DNA of 64,000 nt from assembly GCA_936450465.1 (NCBI GenBank), contig OW388289.1, forward strand, positions 75,504,593 to 75,568,592. Reading direction: 5' to 3'. Positions 1 to 11,900 of the stretch are shown here, in pieces. The notes beneath the pieces were generated by a model. The model ran no database searches. It was not told where the DNA came from and saw nothing but the letters and a program-made list of their open reading frames with translations. The translations under genes were made by a program, and so were the position numbers. How positions within the stretch are numbered: the stretch's first letter is position 1; the number at the start of each line of letters is the position of its first letter. Origin of the DNA: Gibbula magus (taxonomy: Eukaryota > Mollusca > Gastropoda > Trochida > Trochidae).

Positions 1-45
1 AAGGCTATATACCCCGACTGCGTCATAGCGGGGGTATAAAAATGC
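1..45. repeat. GC-rich inverted-repeat fragment at the window edge
   Basis: The first bases contain tataccccg and, after a short spacer, cgggggtata, which can form a hairpin. The style (a run of C or G at the arms next to tata) resembles the ends of the GC-tipped repeat around the DIRS element. It is probably the end of an interspersed repeat cut by the window edge; the family is unknown. Confidence 0.3.
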
Positions 46-147
46 TTGCTTTCAAAGTGCAACAATATACAAAACAAATGTCACATCCTCAAAATCCTGT
101 TACTTGTATCCTCGAGGGACGACACACACTGTCTCCACTTTCTAGTT

Positions 148-153
148 TTTATT
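148..153 (-). terminator. Polyadenylation signal for the ARL14EP gene
   Basis: The plus strand reads TTTATT, so the minus strand has AATAAA. It lies about 83 bases downstream of the TAA stop at 236-238, a normal place for a poly(A) signal after a short 3' UTR. Confidence 0.5.
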
Positions 154-235
154 GCAGTGATTGTTGACAGAAAACAGTGTACCGGTATGATGGTAAAAAA
201 CAGTTTTGCTCTTCGGTTGAAGACTACATCAAGTA

Positions 236-2076
236 TTAAAGTGAGGGCCACTTGATGACAATGTCTGTTCCCTCCACTTCAACACTCTCATACACATATT
301 TTCTGTTACATCTGCACTCTGTTCCACACTTTTCAGATCCACATTTTGTACATGGGAAGTGACAACCAGGACAATCCACATCGAGACAGTCACACAAGTC
401 TTTACTGTTTTCAAACAGTCTCCCTGTCTCATCATACAGTTGATTTCTCCTCACACTGAAATAGATAGAATTACATAATGTCTTAGGCAGGATTGTTTGA
501 ATATTCAGAGAAAGTATTATTGTGCCTAAATATACCACTATACTATACATCATAAAATCACTGCTCTACTCAAAACTCAAACAAAACATTCCGCTTTCAA
601 GAATAACTTAAAAAAAGCTGGTAGATACTTTTGGGAACACATTTAAGGGAGGTAGGGATGTTTGTTGATACTGTTGGGTAAAGTCAAAATGGACTGTACT
701 GTAACACTTTGAGTGTAAAGTACCTCCCTGTTAAGTTCAGTTTCAGAAATGCAATAGTTTCTACAGAGAAGTCCGAAATGACAAAACATTTATGAATGGA
801 TGATGCATGATTGACCATATGCCATTAGCCAAACAGGATGAATAGGTCTGATAACCTAAATATTACTGAAATTATTACAGTTACATCAGGAACATGACAA
901 AAATGGTGAAAGGGTTTTTAGGAAACACATATATTGTATCCCCAAAAAGACAGGTACCACATGCATTTATTCCTATCTTACCTTTCTCTATAAATTCTTC
1001 TGTTCATCTTCCTCATTTCTCGTCCACTTCTTTCGGGGTCAAAATCTTCCATGAATTTTCCATAACTACCCCCAACTTCATATGACAGCATCCTCAATTC
1101 CTTATTTCTACTCTGAAATCAAAGAAAAATGATCATGTTCAGTTATGTGCATAAGTGGACAATTTCACAAATGAACTGGAAATCCATAATGCTATAATTC
1201 AAAGGAATTAAAACTTAGAGCTAGGATCAATGTAAGATTAAATACAAAAGAGTTTTCACCACAAAATCATATGTGTATTATAAACTGTTTTACAAAACTC
1301 ACATCATGATGTTTAAGTTATTTATCAAACTCATATGCACCAAAGATTATGCTTTGATAAAGTGATGCATTAATTGACTTGCTATAACCAAGACAAGACA
1401 AAACTTTAAACATGAAGAAGGTCCTCAATAGAAACCAGTCAGACGACAAACTACCTTAAACCCATACAGTCCAGAGCTCTAGATAAAGTGAACTGAGTAA
1501 GATTCGCAAATTTTAAAATTTATTGTCGAAATACGCAAGAAAAATAAATGTATGTGTATCAAAAAACGCTTAAAAATTACGTTTATGCTACATAAAAAAA
1601 GAATGAGTATTTTACCCAGTACATCAATATAATGATGCATATAGTATCGAATCAGCAAATTAATAAACAAATCTGTAGCATGGTAACAAACAAACTCAAC
1701 TAAAATCATATTCCATTTAGAACCCGCTATTGTGTTTAAATGAATAATAAAATCGTAACATGTACACAAGTGAAACGATACAATACACTGACTGACTGAT
1801 TGGAGACGGGATTAATTTTAAATAATTGGCAGATTGGATATTAAGACAATTTAAAAAAATAAAAACATCCCAAAATCCAGTATCGATACTCACATCTTCA
1901 TCTTCTGCGCGGTTGAGATCATCAATGTCCATAAGTTCTGCAGTTTTTTTGAAACTGCTATTGCTATTATCACTTTCATTACTTATCTCGGAATGACATT
2001 GTTTACTGTCAATACTACTTCGTTTGGAGTCAGCCTTTGAACTGTTGGCTGAACGGAGTCTGCTTCTGCTGTCCAT
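236..2076 (-). CDS. ARL14EP: ARL14 effector protein (ARL14EP)-like, three coding exons
   Basis: Exons on the minus strand are 2076-1894 (61 codons), 1112-982 and 455-236, giving about 177 residues. Donors are GAT|gtgagt and AAAG|gtaaga; acceptors are tttcag|AGTAGA and atttcag|TGTGAG; the phases join without a break. The C-terminal third is the cysteine-rich ARF7EP_C domain: after YDETGRLFENSKDLCDC come DCPGCHFPC, TKCGSEKCG and ECRCNRKYVYE, a conserved run of zinc-binding-type cysteines. Exon 2 gives a basic, conserved-looking stretch (FDPERSGREMRKMNRR). The N-terminus is Ser/Lys-rich and low complexity. An upstream in-frame ATG at 2127 would add 17 residues; I prefer the ATG at 2076 because MDSRSRLRS begins a typical disordered head, but this is not decided. 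In mammals ARL14EP links the GTPase ARL14 to myosin 1E on MHC-II vesicles. Invertebrates lack that cargo, so the role here is open. The gene is divergent from the Rab11-FIP gene. Confidence 0.88.
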
Positions 2077-3201
2077 TGTGGTCGAGAACGGAAGTAGAAC
2101 GTGCCGGAAGTCAACAACTTGGTTCATCTCAAATTAGAAACTATGAACTAAAACGAACAATGATGCCTGTTTACCAACCAAATCATTAATTTGCTCGAAG
2201 CGCATGTAAAATCTTAAATTCAGCCTGTAAATTGCTGGTTTTAATGGCTTGGGTAACAGCATTCTCTTCCTACAGAGGTTACTCACTTCAGATTAACAGT
2301 AACAGTAATTCTTGCCGATTTGGAAGGACTTGAAGTTTGCAGTTTTAATAGTTAAATTTATATCCTCTGCAGAACCAGCAGGAGGGGATAAATCAGATAA
2401 CTTATTCGCGAATGAAACATTTTGCATGCAAATTTGATTAGTGAAATAACTTACTTGAAATAACTTAAAGCGTTATGTACACATATGATCTTCTCAGTCG
2501 CGTACGTATCTATGATTGTAATTCTTGGTGACATACTTAATATTGTTGCATTAAATGTTGGAAGTATATATACTTGTCAAAGCTTCCAATCATAATCCCA
2601 AGAATCACATTACACATTCCTGAGCAGTGTCATTTTCTCCTTAACGCCCATGACAAATTTATTGAGAGAATATCGACCGATTACAATGTGTCTTGCGATC
2701 CACAAAGTAAACATATCATCCAGCTGTCAACCGTTTTCAGAACAAGGGCTACGTTCGGAAGACATAATTCATGCAGTGCTTAAAACTGTTCCTCCCTGCG
2801 AATAGTTTAAGTTCAGAATACATACAGATCAATGGCCTTGTCTAACCTCTGAGTTCATGTACATATTTCCAATGTATAGTTAACATACTTTTCCTCAAAT
2901 TCCTCTTTTAGGGACCCCGCCCTTATTTTATATATGTTTTAGGTTTGACTAGATTAGGCGATACACGTGATAACCTCAGTTAACTGACTTAAATTTCTGA
3001 GAATGATACAAACTCCACGCGGTATGACGTAAACAAGATATATGAACATTTAAAAAGCTATATATATTTAGTGTGAGGCAATCATTGATGCGCCCTATAT
3101 AAGAGGTTTGAGGCACGGCTCATTCATCTTTAGATGCATTTACCCCCCGGCTACTATTTGAGACCCAGTCACAGGGGTGTGTATCGCTTAGAAATGGCGT
3201 T

Positions 3202-3287
3202 AGAAAGACATATACCTATATAGACCCTACCTATTACTATATCCCTTTATATAGTAATAGGGTGGGTCTATATAGGTATGTTTTTTC
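3202..3287. repeat. Long near-perfect inverted repeat (hairpin)
   Basis: The left arm, core 3208-3241 (ctatatagaccctacctatt), is mirrored by the right arm at 3250-3281 (aatagggtgggtctatatag) around an 8-nt loop. The match extends outward into ttagaaa / tttctaa with a few mismatches. It would fold into a stem of about 35-40 bp. It may be a palindromic miniature transposon; an RNA hairpin is possible but nothing here identifies a microRNA. Confidence 0.6.
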
Positions 3288-4782
3288 TAAAAGTTTTCAA
3301 AGCAATTTCTAACATTTTAATTCGTTTCATCTGCAAAATTTATAAGCATTGTCATTGTCGAAAAAAGACTACGTTGTACTATATGTAATATAAGTCCCTG
3401 ATTTTCTACATTAAAAAGGTTTATATTATCAGCGACACTCTATAAAGGAGGGAAAGAAAGTCCCTAGCTGCTATTATTAATGTTTTGTCAAACAATGGAT
3501 CTTTACAAGTTATTTAATGTGATATATGGATATGATGTGACCGATTCATCATTCCTTGATTGATGTTAAATTCAGGGTTAATTTGTGTTTGAATAACAAT
3601 TTAGATATGTTTTGATGTCCAGATCGTATTTGTTTGCAAAAAGTTTATTAACCGCACATGAGGAATTATTCGCCAAAACGCAACCGAACAGGTGCCCGTG
3701 TGTGTAGTAAAATCGTCAGCAATTGGTTAAATGAAACAACGAGAGCCAATGACAAGGGTCGACACATAACGTTGGGCGATGACAACTATGGAGAACGACC
3801 CTGTGTATTGTTGGTGACATTTATTTATGATTACCCAAGTTTCTAAAATATTGGATGGATATGGAGATCTTGTAAGTATACGAGGTAATAATTTGATATG
3901 TTTGTTTTCATTTCAACGTAACTTTGTTTAAAGTTTTATCTCCATAAAGTTACTAACAGGAAGAGTCCGCGAGAAGCGAAGCGGAAGGGTTTTTCTTTTG
4001 ATGTTGGTGTATGGCCGTACCTGCGTGTGTTTTCGCTGTAGGTTGGTCGCCTGTCATGACCTGGTTAGTTTAATCGGTTGAGGTTGTGAGGATAAAACAA
4101 CACGATCTCAGCAGGGTAGTAAAGAACTAGATTTACGTAACAATTAGTCAGCTTATTTATTTAAAACTAATGAATCAACTCCATGCACCTAGCCTAGAAC
4201 GGTGGACAATTTCATCAAGATTTGTTTGTAAACATTGTACATAATGATTGAATTAACATTGGATTTACGCCTTTATGATGGGTTTTGTTCAGGTATGAAT
4301 GATATATTTAATGGTTTTATCATTTGATCATTTAATTGTTACTATAGAAAATATTACACCTATAAAATGGATTTTTTTATCAGCTGTCGGTGTCTTAGAC
4401 ATTGCAGGTTGTCATAAGTGATGATAATAATAACCTTTTATTGTATGTGTTACAATATACATTGAATATACACTTTGTGCATTTAATACCGCTGAATGCC
4501 TAGCAATGACTCTTGTCTTCAAACATCAACTAGAAATTGAACTCAAATCTTTTGGGATTTTGTGGGGATTCACTCAAAATAAGCTGCACCAATGTAGACC
4601 TTTTGGCTTATGATTCATTTATAAATACAGCTTGAAATAATATTACACAATGGCATTGGTGATGAAATTAATTTAATATATTCATATGAAAGTACTGATT
4701 TCATCACTGTTTTTTTTTTTCTGATCAAAGCAATACTTTATTCATATAAACTTTATTTGACCTGTGGAAGATAGACAATAAC

Positions 4783-4960
4783 TATTTGAGGTGAATTTCA
4801 CCTGGGGACATTTGTCCACCTTTTTGGCTCAGTGTCCCTTAAAATTTGGAGAATAGGATACTTTTACCATTGCAAAGGGTCCCACTTGTTCAGAAATGGC
4901 CAAAATGACCCCCTCAAGAGATCACCTAGGAACAACACTGTAATTTTTGTCAAATATTGA
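4783..4960 (+). repeat. Dispersed repeat, copy 1
   Basis: Contains the blocks ttaaaatttgga, tttaccatt-caaaggg, tgttcagaa and gatcacctaggaacaacactg in order. The same blocks occur in order on the minus strand at about 10190-10350, so this is one family in two orientations 5-6 kb apart. No coding potential seen. Confidence 0.55.
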
Positions 4961-5216
4961 CATTTTTTTGCAAATTCAGTTCAAATATGGCTGTGAGAAA
5001 GTAACCTGGTGTTTCTGTCATATACATTTATAAATTTATTCATTGTTATGGTACAATCAAATGGTTGAAATGAATTAAGAAAGATGTTTTGAAAAATTAA
5101 AGTTCTGTCTTTCAATGTAATCTGTAAGAGCAAAATATTTATGTATCTTTGTTCGACAAAATGGGATATATATTTTGGAAAGGATGTCTCACTTGTCTCT
5201 AGTGGATAAGATTAAA

Positions 5217-5492
5217 TATTACTCGCCCGTGTAAGATACTGCAGTGTAATATTTATACGGCAATATTAAACTAGTGTAATACCGCCACATGTATGACGTC
5301 ACAATAGTTTGCGGTTATGACGTCACAGAAACTTGAGAAACTGCTGAGTAGTTTAATAAGTGCGCTATACAAGATGACATATTATTATTATTAATGGGAG
5401 TAAAGTCGTCACAATGGCATCGGGCTTGCAGGAATCATAGTTTTGAGAGCCATGTCGGCTATTCTGCTGGATTATTGGTGGGCGAGTAATAA
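5217..5492. mobile_element. Candidate MITE with TATTACTCGCCC inverted ends and two CRE octamers
   Basis: TATTACTCGCCC at the left is matched by GGGCGAGTAATA at about 5481-5492, giving 12-bp terminal inverted repeats about 275 bp apart. No clear target duplication seen. Inside are two copies of the octamer TGACGTCA, at 5294-5301 and 5318-5325. No ORF, so it would be non-autonomous; the superfamily is not assignable. Confidence 0.4.
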
Positions 5493-5969
5493 ACAAATTA
5501 CTAAACTTGCTTCTATTTAATACCATTTTTATTAAACTCGTGAATGATTTAGTATCAAACTCGCTTTGGCTCGTTTTATACAAAATTCAGACACCAGTCA
5601 ACTTTGGTGACCTGGACTTTTTTCACCATGAAACCTTGACCACTTTCAAACTCTTGTTAACTCTATGAACCTTGGCACCCAATGTCTTCCAATTTGCTGA
5701 TCATCAAGACCCTTTTTACCAGTAATGCAGTATATGAAGGATCACCTTTTGACCAAATGATTCAGTAAATTCAGTATCAGCGGTCGGGGCATTGCCATGT
5801 CAGTGGCAAACACTAGTGAACTTGTTCATATCAGAATTGAATATGAGAATTTGTCATAAAATTTTCCTTTTTACCCTCATGCTTGACCTTTGACAAGTGA
5901 CAGTTACATTGTGTTTCAGACTGTGCTAACAAGGTCAGATTCTGTAACTAGGGAGTACATGTTGTTGCT

Positions 5970-8900
5970 ATGGAGGCAGAGGAGGTCACTGTTGTCGGTG
6001 AGTATCTATGGAAACTCCTGAATATGTTGGCATGTGAGGTTGGCACCAAATATAAAATTACATGAGTGCCCCAAAGATAAATATCCAGGGATCCCTGAGC
6101 CGCAATATACCGGTAAGTGAAATACTATTGAAAGCGGTGTTAAACCCCAACTCACTGACTCCAGGGATCCCTGAGGAAAAAAATCCATTGGGAGAAAGTC
6201 TCCCCTTTGCCTCATACAATTTAATAAACTTGTTAAATATTATGGCTGAATGATGTATAACAAATTTATTATTTGAAAAGTGTATTTTACTATTGGATAT
6301 TTAAAATTTTAAAATTTCATTTCAAACCTTTTGTTTAAATAAAAATTTAAAAAATCAAAAATGTTAAATGATATTGCTGCATTTGCAATCTGTACATATA
6401 TTCCCCAATTGGTGACTATTGTTGTACAAAAACAAGAAATGTCACAAACAAATGTACCGGTAAATAAAATCTCAGTCAACAACCTGAGTCAATCAGATTT
6501 ATCAACCAACCAATCAATGGGCTGGCCAGTGACCTTTAGACCCTTTCTAATTGATGGGTGGTAAGATTACTAGTACTGGTCAAGCCTTGTAAGTAACTTT
6601 GCCTGAGGTGACCTGTAGTTTAATGACTTGAAGTTCATGACTCTGCACTAGTTGGTTCAAGTTACTACATCATGATTTACACCTGTTGTCGGAGTTGACG
6701 ACCTGATGAGAGCCCTGATAAATTTGTATATTCATGAATAAGGAAATATGAATAATATAGTTTTTGAATATACCTGTAATCCTTTCCCTGCTAGTCCAAG
6801 AATATTTTTAGCCAGTGTTCTAACCCTTTATTATTCTGTTTGTCAACTTTTGATTCCTGTTAATTGTCCCTCAGAATGGTATTAATATATATATGCTTTC
6901 AGCAAAATAAGGGTTAAGTATAAGGCTTACACATATTAATCGTAATTTAAGTGCAACTATGACAACATTACTGATATTCTGTCTTTTAATGTACTAATTT
7001 ATCTCCTCAGATTGTTATCACCTTACAATGGGATTGATCAATTAGCATGCTCATGTGGTAAGAATCAGTGAAGTAATACTGAGTAGGGTTAAAGTATTGT
7101 TTAGCATGCCTCAACTAGGGGATCAATGAATGAATTTACATGATTTAGCAAGGTTAACTGAATTCAGCATACTAAGTAAATGAGTTGTGAAATCCATTAA
7201 TTCGGCAAAAGGATCCATTTCTAGTCTGCCATGTTGTTGTAGTACTTCAGGATGTTATGAAATCATTCAAAAGACTGCATTGTTCTTTATTGTGCCTGAA
7301 ACAAACTAGAGCAATTCTTACATTGTTAATATTTCCAGATTTTTATTTAATAAAACATGACATTTTCTTGATGAAGGAATAAGCTTGTACTTGGAAACCT
7401 AAGCGATATGATATTGATAATTTCCATTTCTGACGGGTCACATTGTTTGACAAATTATGTGGAGAGCATTATTTAACATGTATATGTTGCTTGTAAATCA
7501 TATGGACTGTCACACTTGGTTTAACATGTTTGTAGTGACCTGACCTCAGCAACCCTTTCAACCCCCATCTACAACATGTCTTTATGAGTAATGCCTGTGT
7601 TATGGACTGTAATAGCTCTTTAATGGCAGTGTAAGGAGTTATGGCTATTATATCCTTGTAATGTTAGTGTGATAAACCAGCATTGTTTTTATTGAATGGC
7701 TCTGAATAATGTGGTCAAAAAGAGATTTGTTTTTTCATTGTTGACCACTTTATGTAGGTCTCTCACAAAAGGAACATGATATTATGTTTGCTTTGATAAT
7801 CTCTTATGGGCATGTTTCTGTTTCTTCACAAATAAACATGAATCTTAAATTATTCTTTGGTAAAGATTTTTCTTGTGACTCTGAATAATTAAGGTTTTTG
7901 CTGTAGTCTCTTCACTGTATTAAAAGCACACTCCCACCAGAGAGTAGATAAGCAATCCATTGTCCTCAGTTATATACTTCTACAGAACTGATTGTTTGTT
8001 AACTTTGTCCTCCGATGTCTTTAACCAGTCATTGATGATATTAACACCAGCAGGTAATCACTTCCTGTGGATCATGACTGTGGGAACTGCCCACAATTTC
8101 CTTTCTCTCCATAAAAAGTACCTGGTTAAGGCTTAGAGACCTTGTAATGACCCTGGCTCCCTGTTTCCTGACCCTCTGTTTGCCTTTCAAGCATCTGACC
8201 TAGACTGTCGGATAACTTGAATCAATATATTTACTTCATATGACCTCATATCTAGATTTCCTCAGTCCTCAAAGTACTCATTCTTTGAAATTTAACTGCA
8301 AAGATATTCCATATCTTCATGCAACTCCAGCATTTCAATGAGGCTCCAGCATTTCGCTGAGGCTCCAATGCTCCATTACTTCATGCGACTCCAGCATTTC
8401 ACTGAGGCTCCAATGCTCCATTACTTCATGCGACTCCAGCATTTCAATGAGGCTCCAGCATTTCACTGAGGCTCCATTCCTCGATTACTTTATGAGGCTC
8501 CAACATTTCACCTATATTTAGTAGATTTAGAGGAAACATATTTTTATAGATGAGCATATTTCCTACTGAGGGTAAGTGACAGTCTGCTATGGGAGTGGTT
8601 ATGGTATTGTTCTCATATCATCTCTATTGATATAAACAGTATTAATTGCCGGTGTTCATAACCTCACCATTGTGTTGGCTATGACATTATGTTCCACTAC
8701 AGTTAAGATAGCTGTTTGCTTTTGGCATTTACATTGTATTGTGTAGTAAACAGGATATGGTTTTACTCCTAAATGTTGAGTTATCTTCTATTGTTTTCTT
8801 GTCACATATGACTTTAAAATCTTCTGGAATTCTTGCTTTTTGTTTCACTTTCTTGCCAGAAGCTTATTGGGGAAATTAATTGTAATATGTTGTTCTTAAA

Positions 8901-11900
8901 AGTGCTTGTCACATAGGTTATGACAACTTTCAAGGGATGTATTTTAAACTGTGTTATGAACATTGAGTACTGCTACCTTAAACTTGTTTTGTTTCGTATT
9001 CTATTTATTTGTTTTTTGACCAAAATAATGTAGAAGCATGAATGTTGAAATATGTTACTGTAATACTTGGTTTATTGAAATATTCAGCTGTTAGTGTGAA
9101 CATATCTGACAGTAATTTACTCAGTAATGAACCAATTTGTCTATATCAGTGTATAAATACAACTAGCCCTGACAGTAGTGTTATCTTGATCTTGTATACA
9201 GCTTACTGTTTGATCACAGGGTTATTAGGGCAGTTGATCTAAGCTATAACCCACCCATGGGATTTTTTCTTATACGAATGTAGACATAATTCTGTGTAAC
9301 GTAGTGAACAAGTCTGTAGCCCAAGTCTATATGTTAATCTATGTTGTTGTTGCTTTTGGCAATGAGACTAAAATTAGAATCTAAAGTCATGATTGATTTC
9401 TTCTCCTTCATTTGTCAAGATTAATTTATTTGCATGCTTTTAAATATTCATTGTATAACCTTTGCTTTAACACTTCCATATCAACTTATTTTCAGTTATC
9501 AAATACTATTTTTAAACATTAAACTTTGATTCAAAAGTTGCCAATATAAGCAACAGTTTTGAAAATATATTTATTTAAGTCATTGCCAAATATTTCATAT
9601 CAATTATCATTGCTTCAAAATTCATCTTATCCTAAGGCCCAATGACAATGATCTGTTGGTGCTAAAGTAGTTCCAAATTATTTTACAAACAATCTCAAAT
9701 CAATGTGTTGCATAGAAAGTATCATTTCAGGTCTAAATTGAAAAAAGGAAATTGTTATCGAACATATTCATATTTGGAATATACATGTACTGTATACATA
9801 CATTGATGAATGAAGTTCTTATCGTGAGAGAGTTTGGTTTGTTACCAAATCACATGTTTTCTACTGTCACAACTATACTGCGTTTCTTGTGTTGTTTCCC
9901 GAGGCTGAGGGAAATAACAGTCATGTTTGTGAGTAGCCCTGGAGTTCTACCTGTACTGTAAGTGATCAGTCAGCGGCTCTGTCTAGGTCACGGCTGTCAC
10001 TGGCTGATAGACTGCATCTCAGTCTCTCTATTACTTTCACAAACATGTAATCATTTCAATCTTGAATTGCCACAGCAGAGTCTATCAATTTTACAAAAAA
10101 ATAACATTTCTAAGAGACCCCACTTGTAGTTGTACAGTGGATCAGTCTGTAAGACATTCAAGATCAAGGTCCATTTTCAGACTGAGATTATCATAGCCGT
10201 ATCTTGGTCCAGTGTTGTTCCTAGGTGATCAGCTGAAAGGTTATTTTTGCCAATTCTGAACAGATGGGGGATGCCCTTTGAAATGGTAAAGTCCTCCACG
10301 TCCAAATTTTAACAGACACCAAGTCGAAAGGATGGACACACTCTGGCTATTAGCCTTTGCAGTACTCGTATCATTATTATCAATATTAACAAGATATACA
10401 TACTTATTAATGAAGAATCTAGAATTGTAATGATATAAATGTAATTATTTTATTTGTCAAAATATGAACTCACATCTTCTAAAATGCCTATCAAGCTTGT
10501 GAAAGATATATACCACAAAATTCTGCATCTATACGATACATGTCACAATATGTCATTTGTCTTAAAAGAAAGTTTTAATGGTAAGTACCAAATTTGACAT
10601 GACATTGAAATATTTAATGAAAGTTACAGTTTTAAAGTCAACAATACGACATCATCTCAAAAGTGAACACTTCTTGTTAACTAAAAGATAATGTGTTGAA
10701 AGGGAGCATCAGTTTCAGAATATATTTATTCACCTTGACCTTACACATTCATAAGTAAATTCCTAAAATAAGACTGAAAGACATAATCATAACACGCAAC
10801 ACATTGACAGTATAAACTCTTGAACAATGATGCGCGCAGTAAAGACATTGTTTTAATCTGAGTGGCCTTGCTCTTACTACAGCATTATAAACACATTAAG
10901 TAAAAATGCAGTCCTTCATTAGAAAAAAATCATAATCTCAAAACAAAGAGAGAATTATTTGTGGAAAAAAAGATTCAGTAAAGACTGATGATGTTATCAA
11001 GTGTGTCCTTACAAGCACTGATCTATAATAAACCCATAAATCAAGGCTGCCTTCCTTTGTACGACAGTCCCCGTTTGTGGGTAATGTTTGCATTGTATAT
11101 CAGCTGTGTTGGAACAGTATTCAAATAAAATAGGATATGTTTTCTCTGTGGAGCTTTGTATACTGAGAATATACTTTGACTCAATCTTTTGAGAGTGTTT
11201 TATGTAACTGTTTGTTCAGTATCACCTGTCCTGTGTCTCTGACGCCTACTAGTATACACATGTAACAGGGAAACAGGTGATTTACTGTAACTCATAACTC
11301 ATCAAGTGCTTACATATTTTCCTAACTCAACAGCAAGTGGCTACATATTTTCACTCTAGATATTACTACAGCACTATAAAAAGAGTTTTTAAAAACAGAC
11401 CCAAAAGATGTTTATTTAAAAGATAGTTGTCTTCATAATCATGCAGGTATAATGTGTCAAGGTAGCTTATCCCACCTGTTTGGTTGCTGAATTGTGTGTT
11501 CTGATCCCAAGAGTTTACCTTGATGTTTATACTTACTTACTTACTGTGCCAGATCTGCTTGAATGAATCTGGAGTCTGTCATCCATGACCATTTTTGACT
11601 TTCTGCTGGTTTAATACTTTAAGGGAGAATTGACCTACTTGTGAATAACTTACATTATATAATATGAATATGAAAAGGTACAGATACATAAAGAAACAAA
11701 GTTGTAATCATATTGTTTTACACAGTAAAATATAGTAAAGCTAGTAAAATAATGGAACCCTGATTGTTGAATTTGTTGACAAAAATATTGTGAGATTTAA
11801 CGTACTTGTGTGTCCCATAATATCCTTGACTATTAAACCCTTTAAGAACTGGAAGATTTTCTGGAGCACAACTTCTTTAATGTGAAAATACACAACGTTT

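Larger units (their letters stand above)
2128..5919. other. Intergenic/5' region between divergent ARL14EP and Rab11-FIP genes
   Basis: No coding exon recognised. The stretch holds a long hairpin (3202-3287), a small element with inverted ends (5217-5492) and one arm of a dispersed repeat (about 4783-4960). A possible untranslated first exon of the Rab11-FIP gene could end at 3871, where CTT|gtaagtat is a good donor; it would join the acceptor at 5919 (gtgtttcag). No promoter can be fixed from sequence alone. Confidence 0.4.

Noticed and set aside
3658..3846. 62-codon plus-strand ORF before the Rab11-FIP gene
   Set aside because: No similarity recognised; may overlap an untranslated first exon but not supported as a gene.
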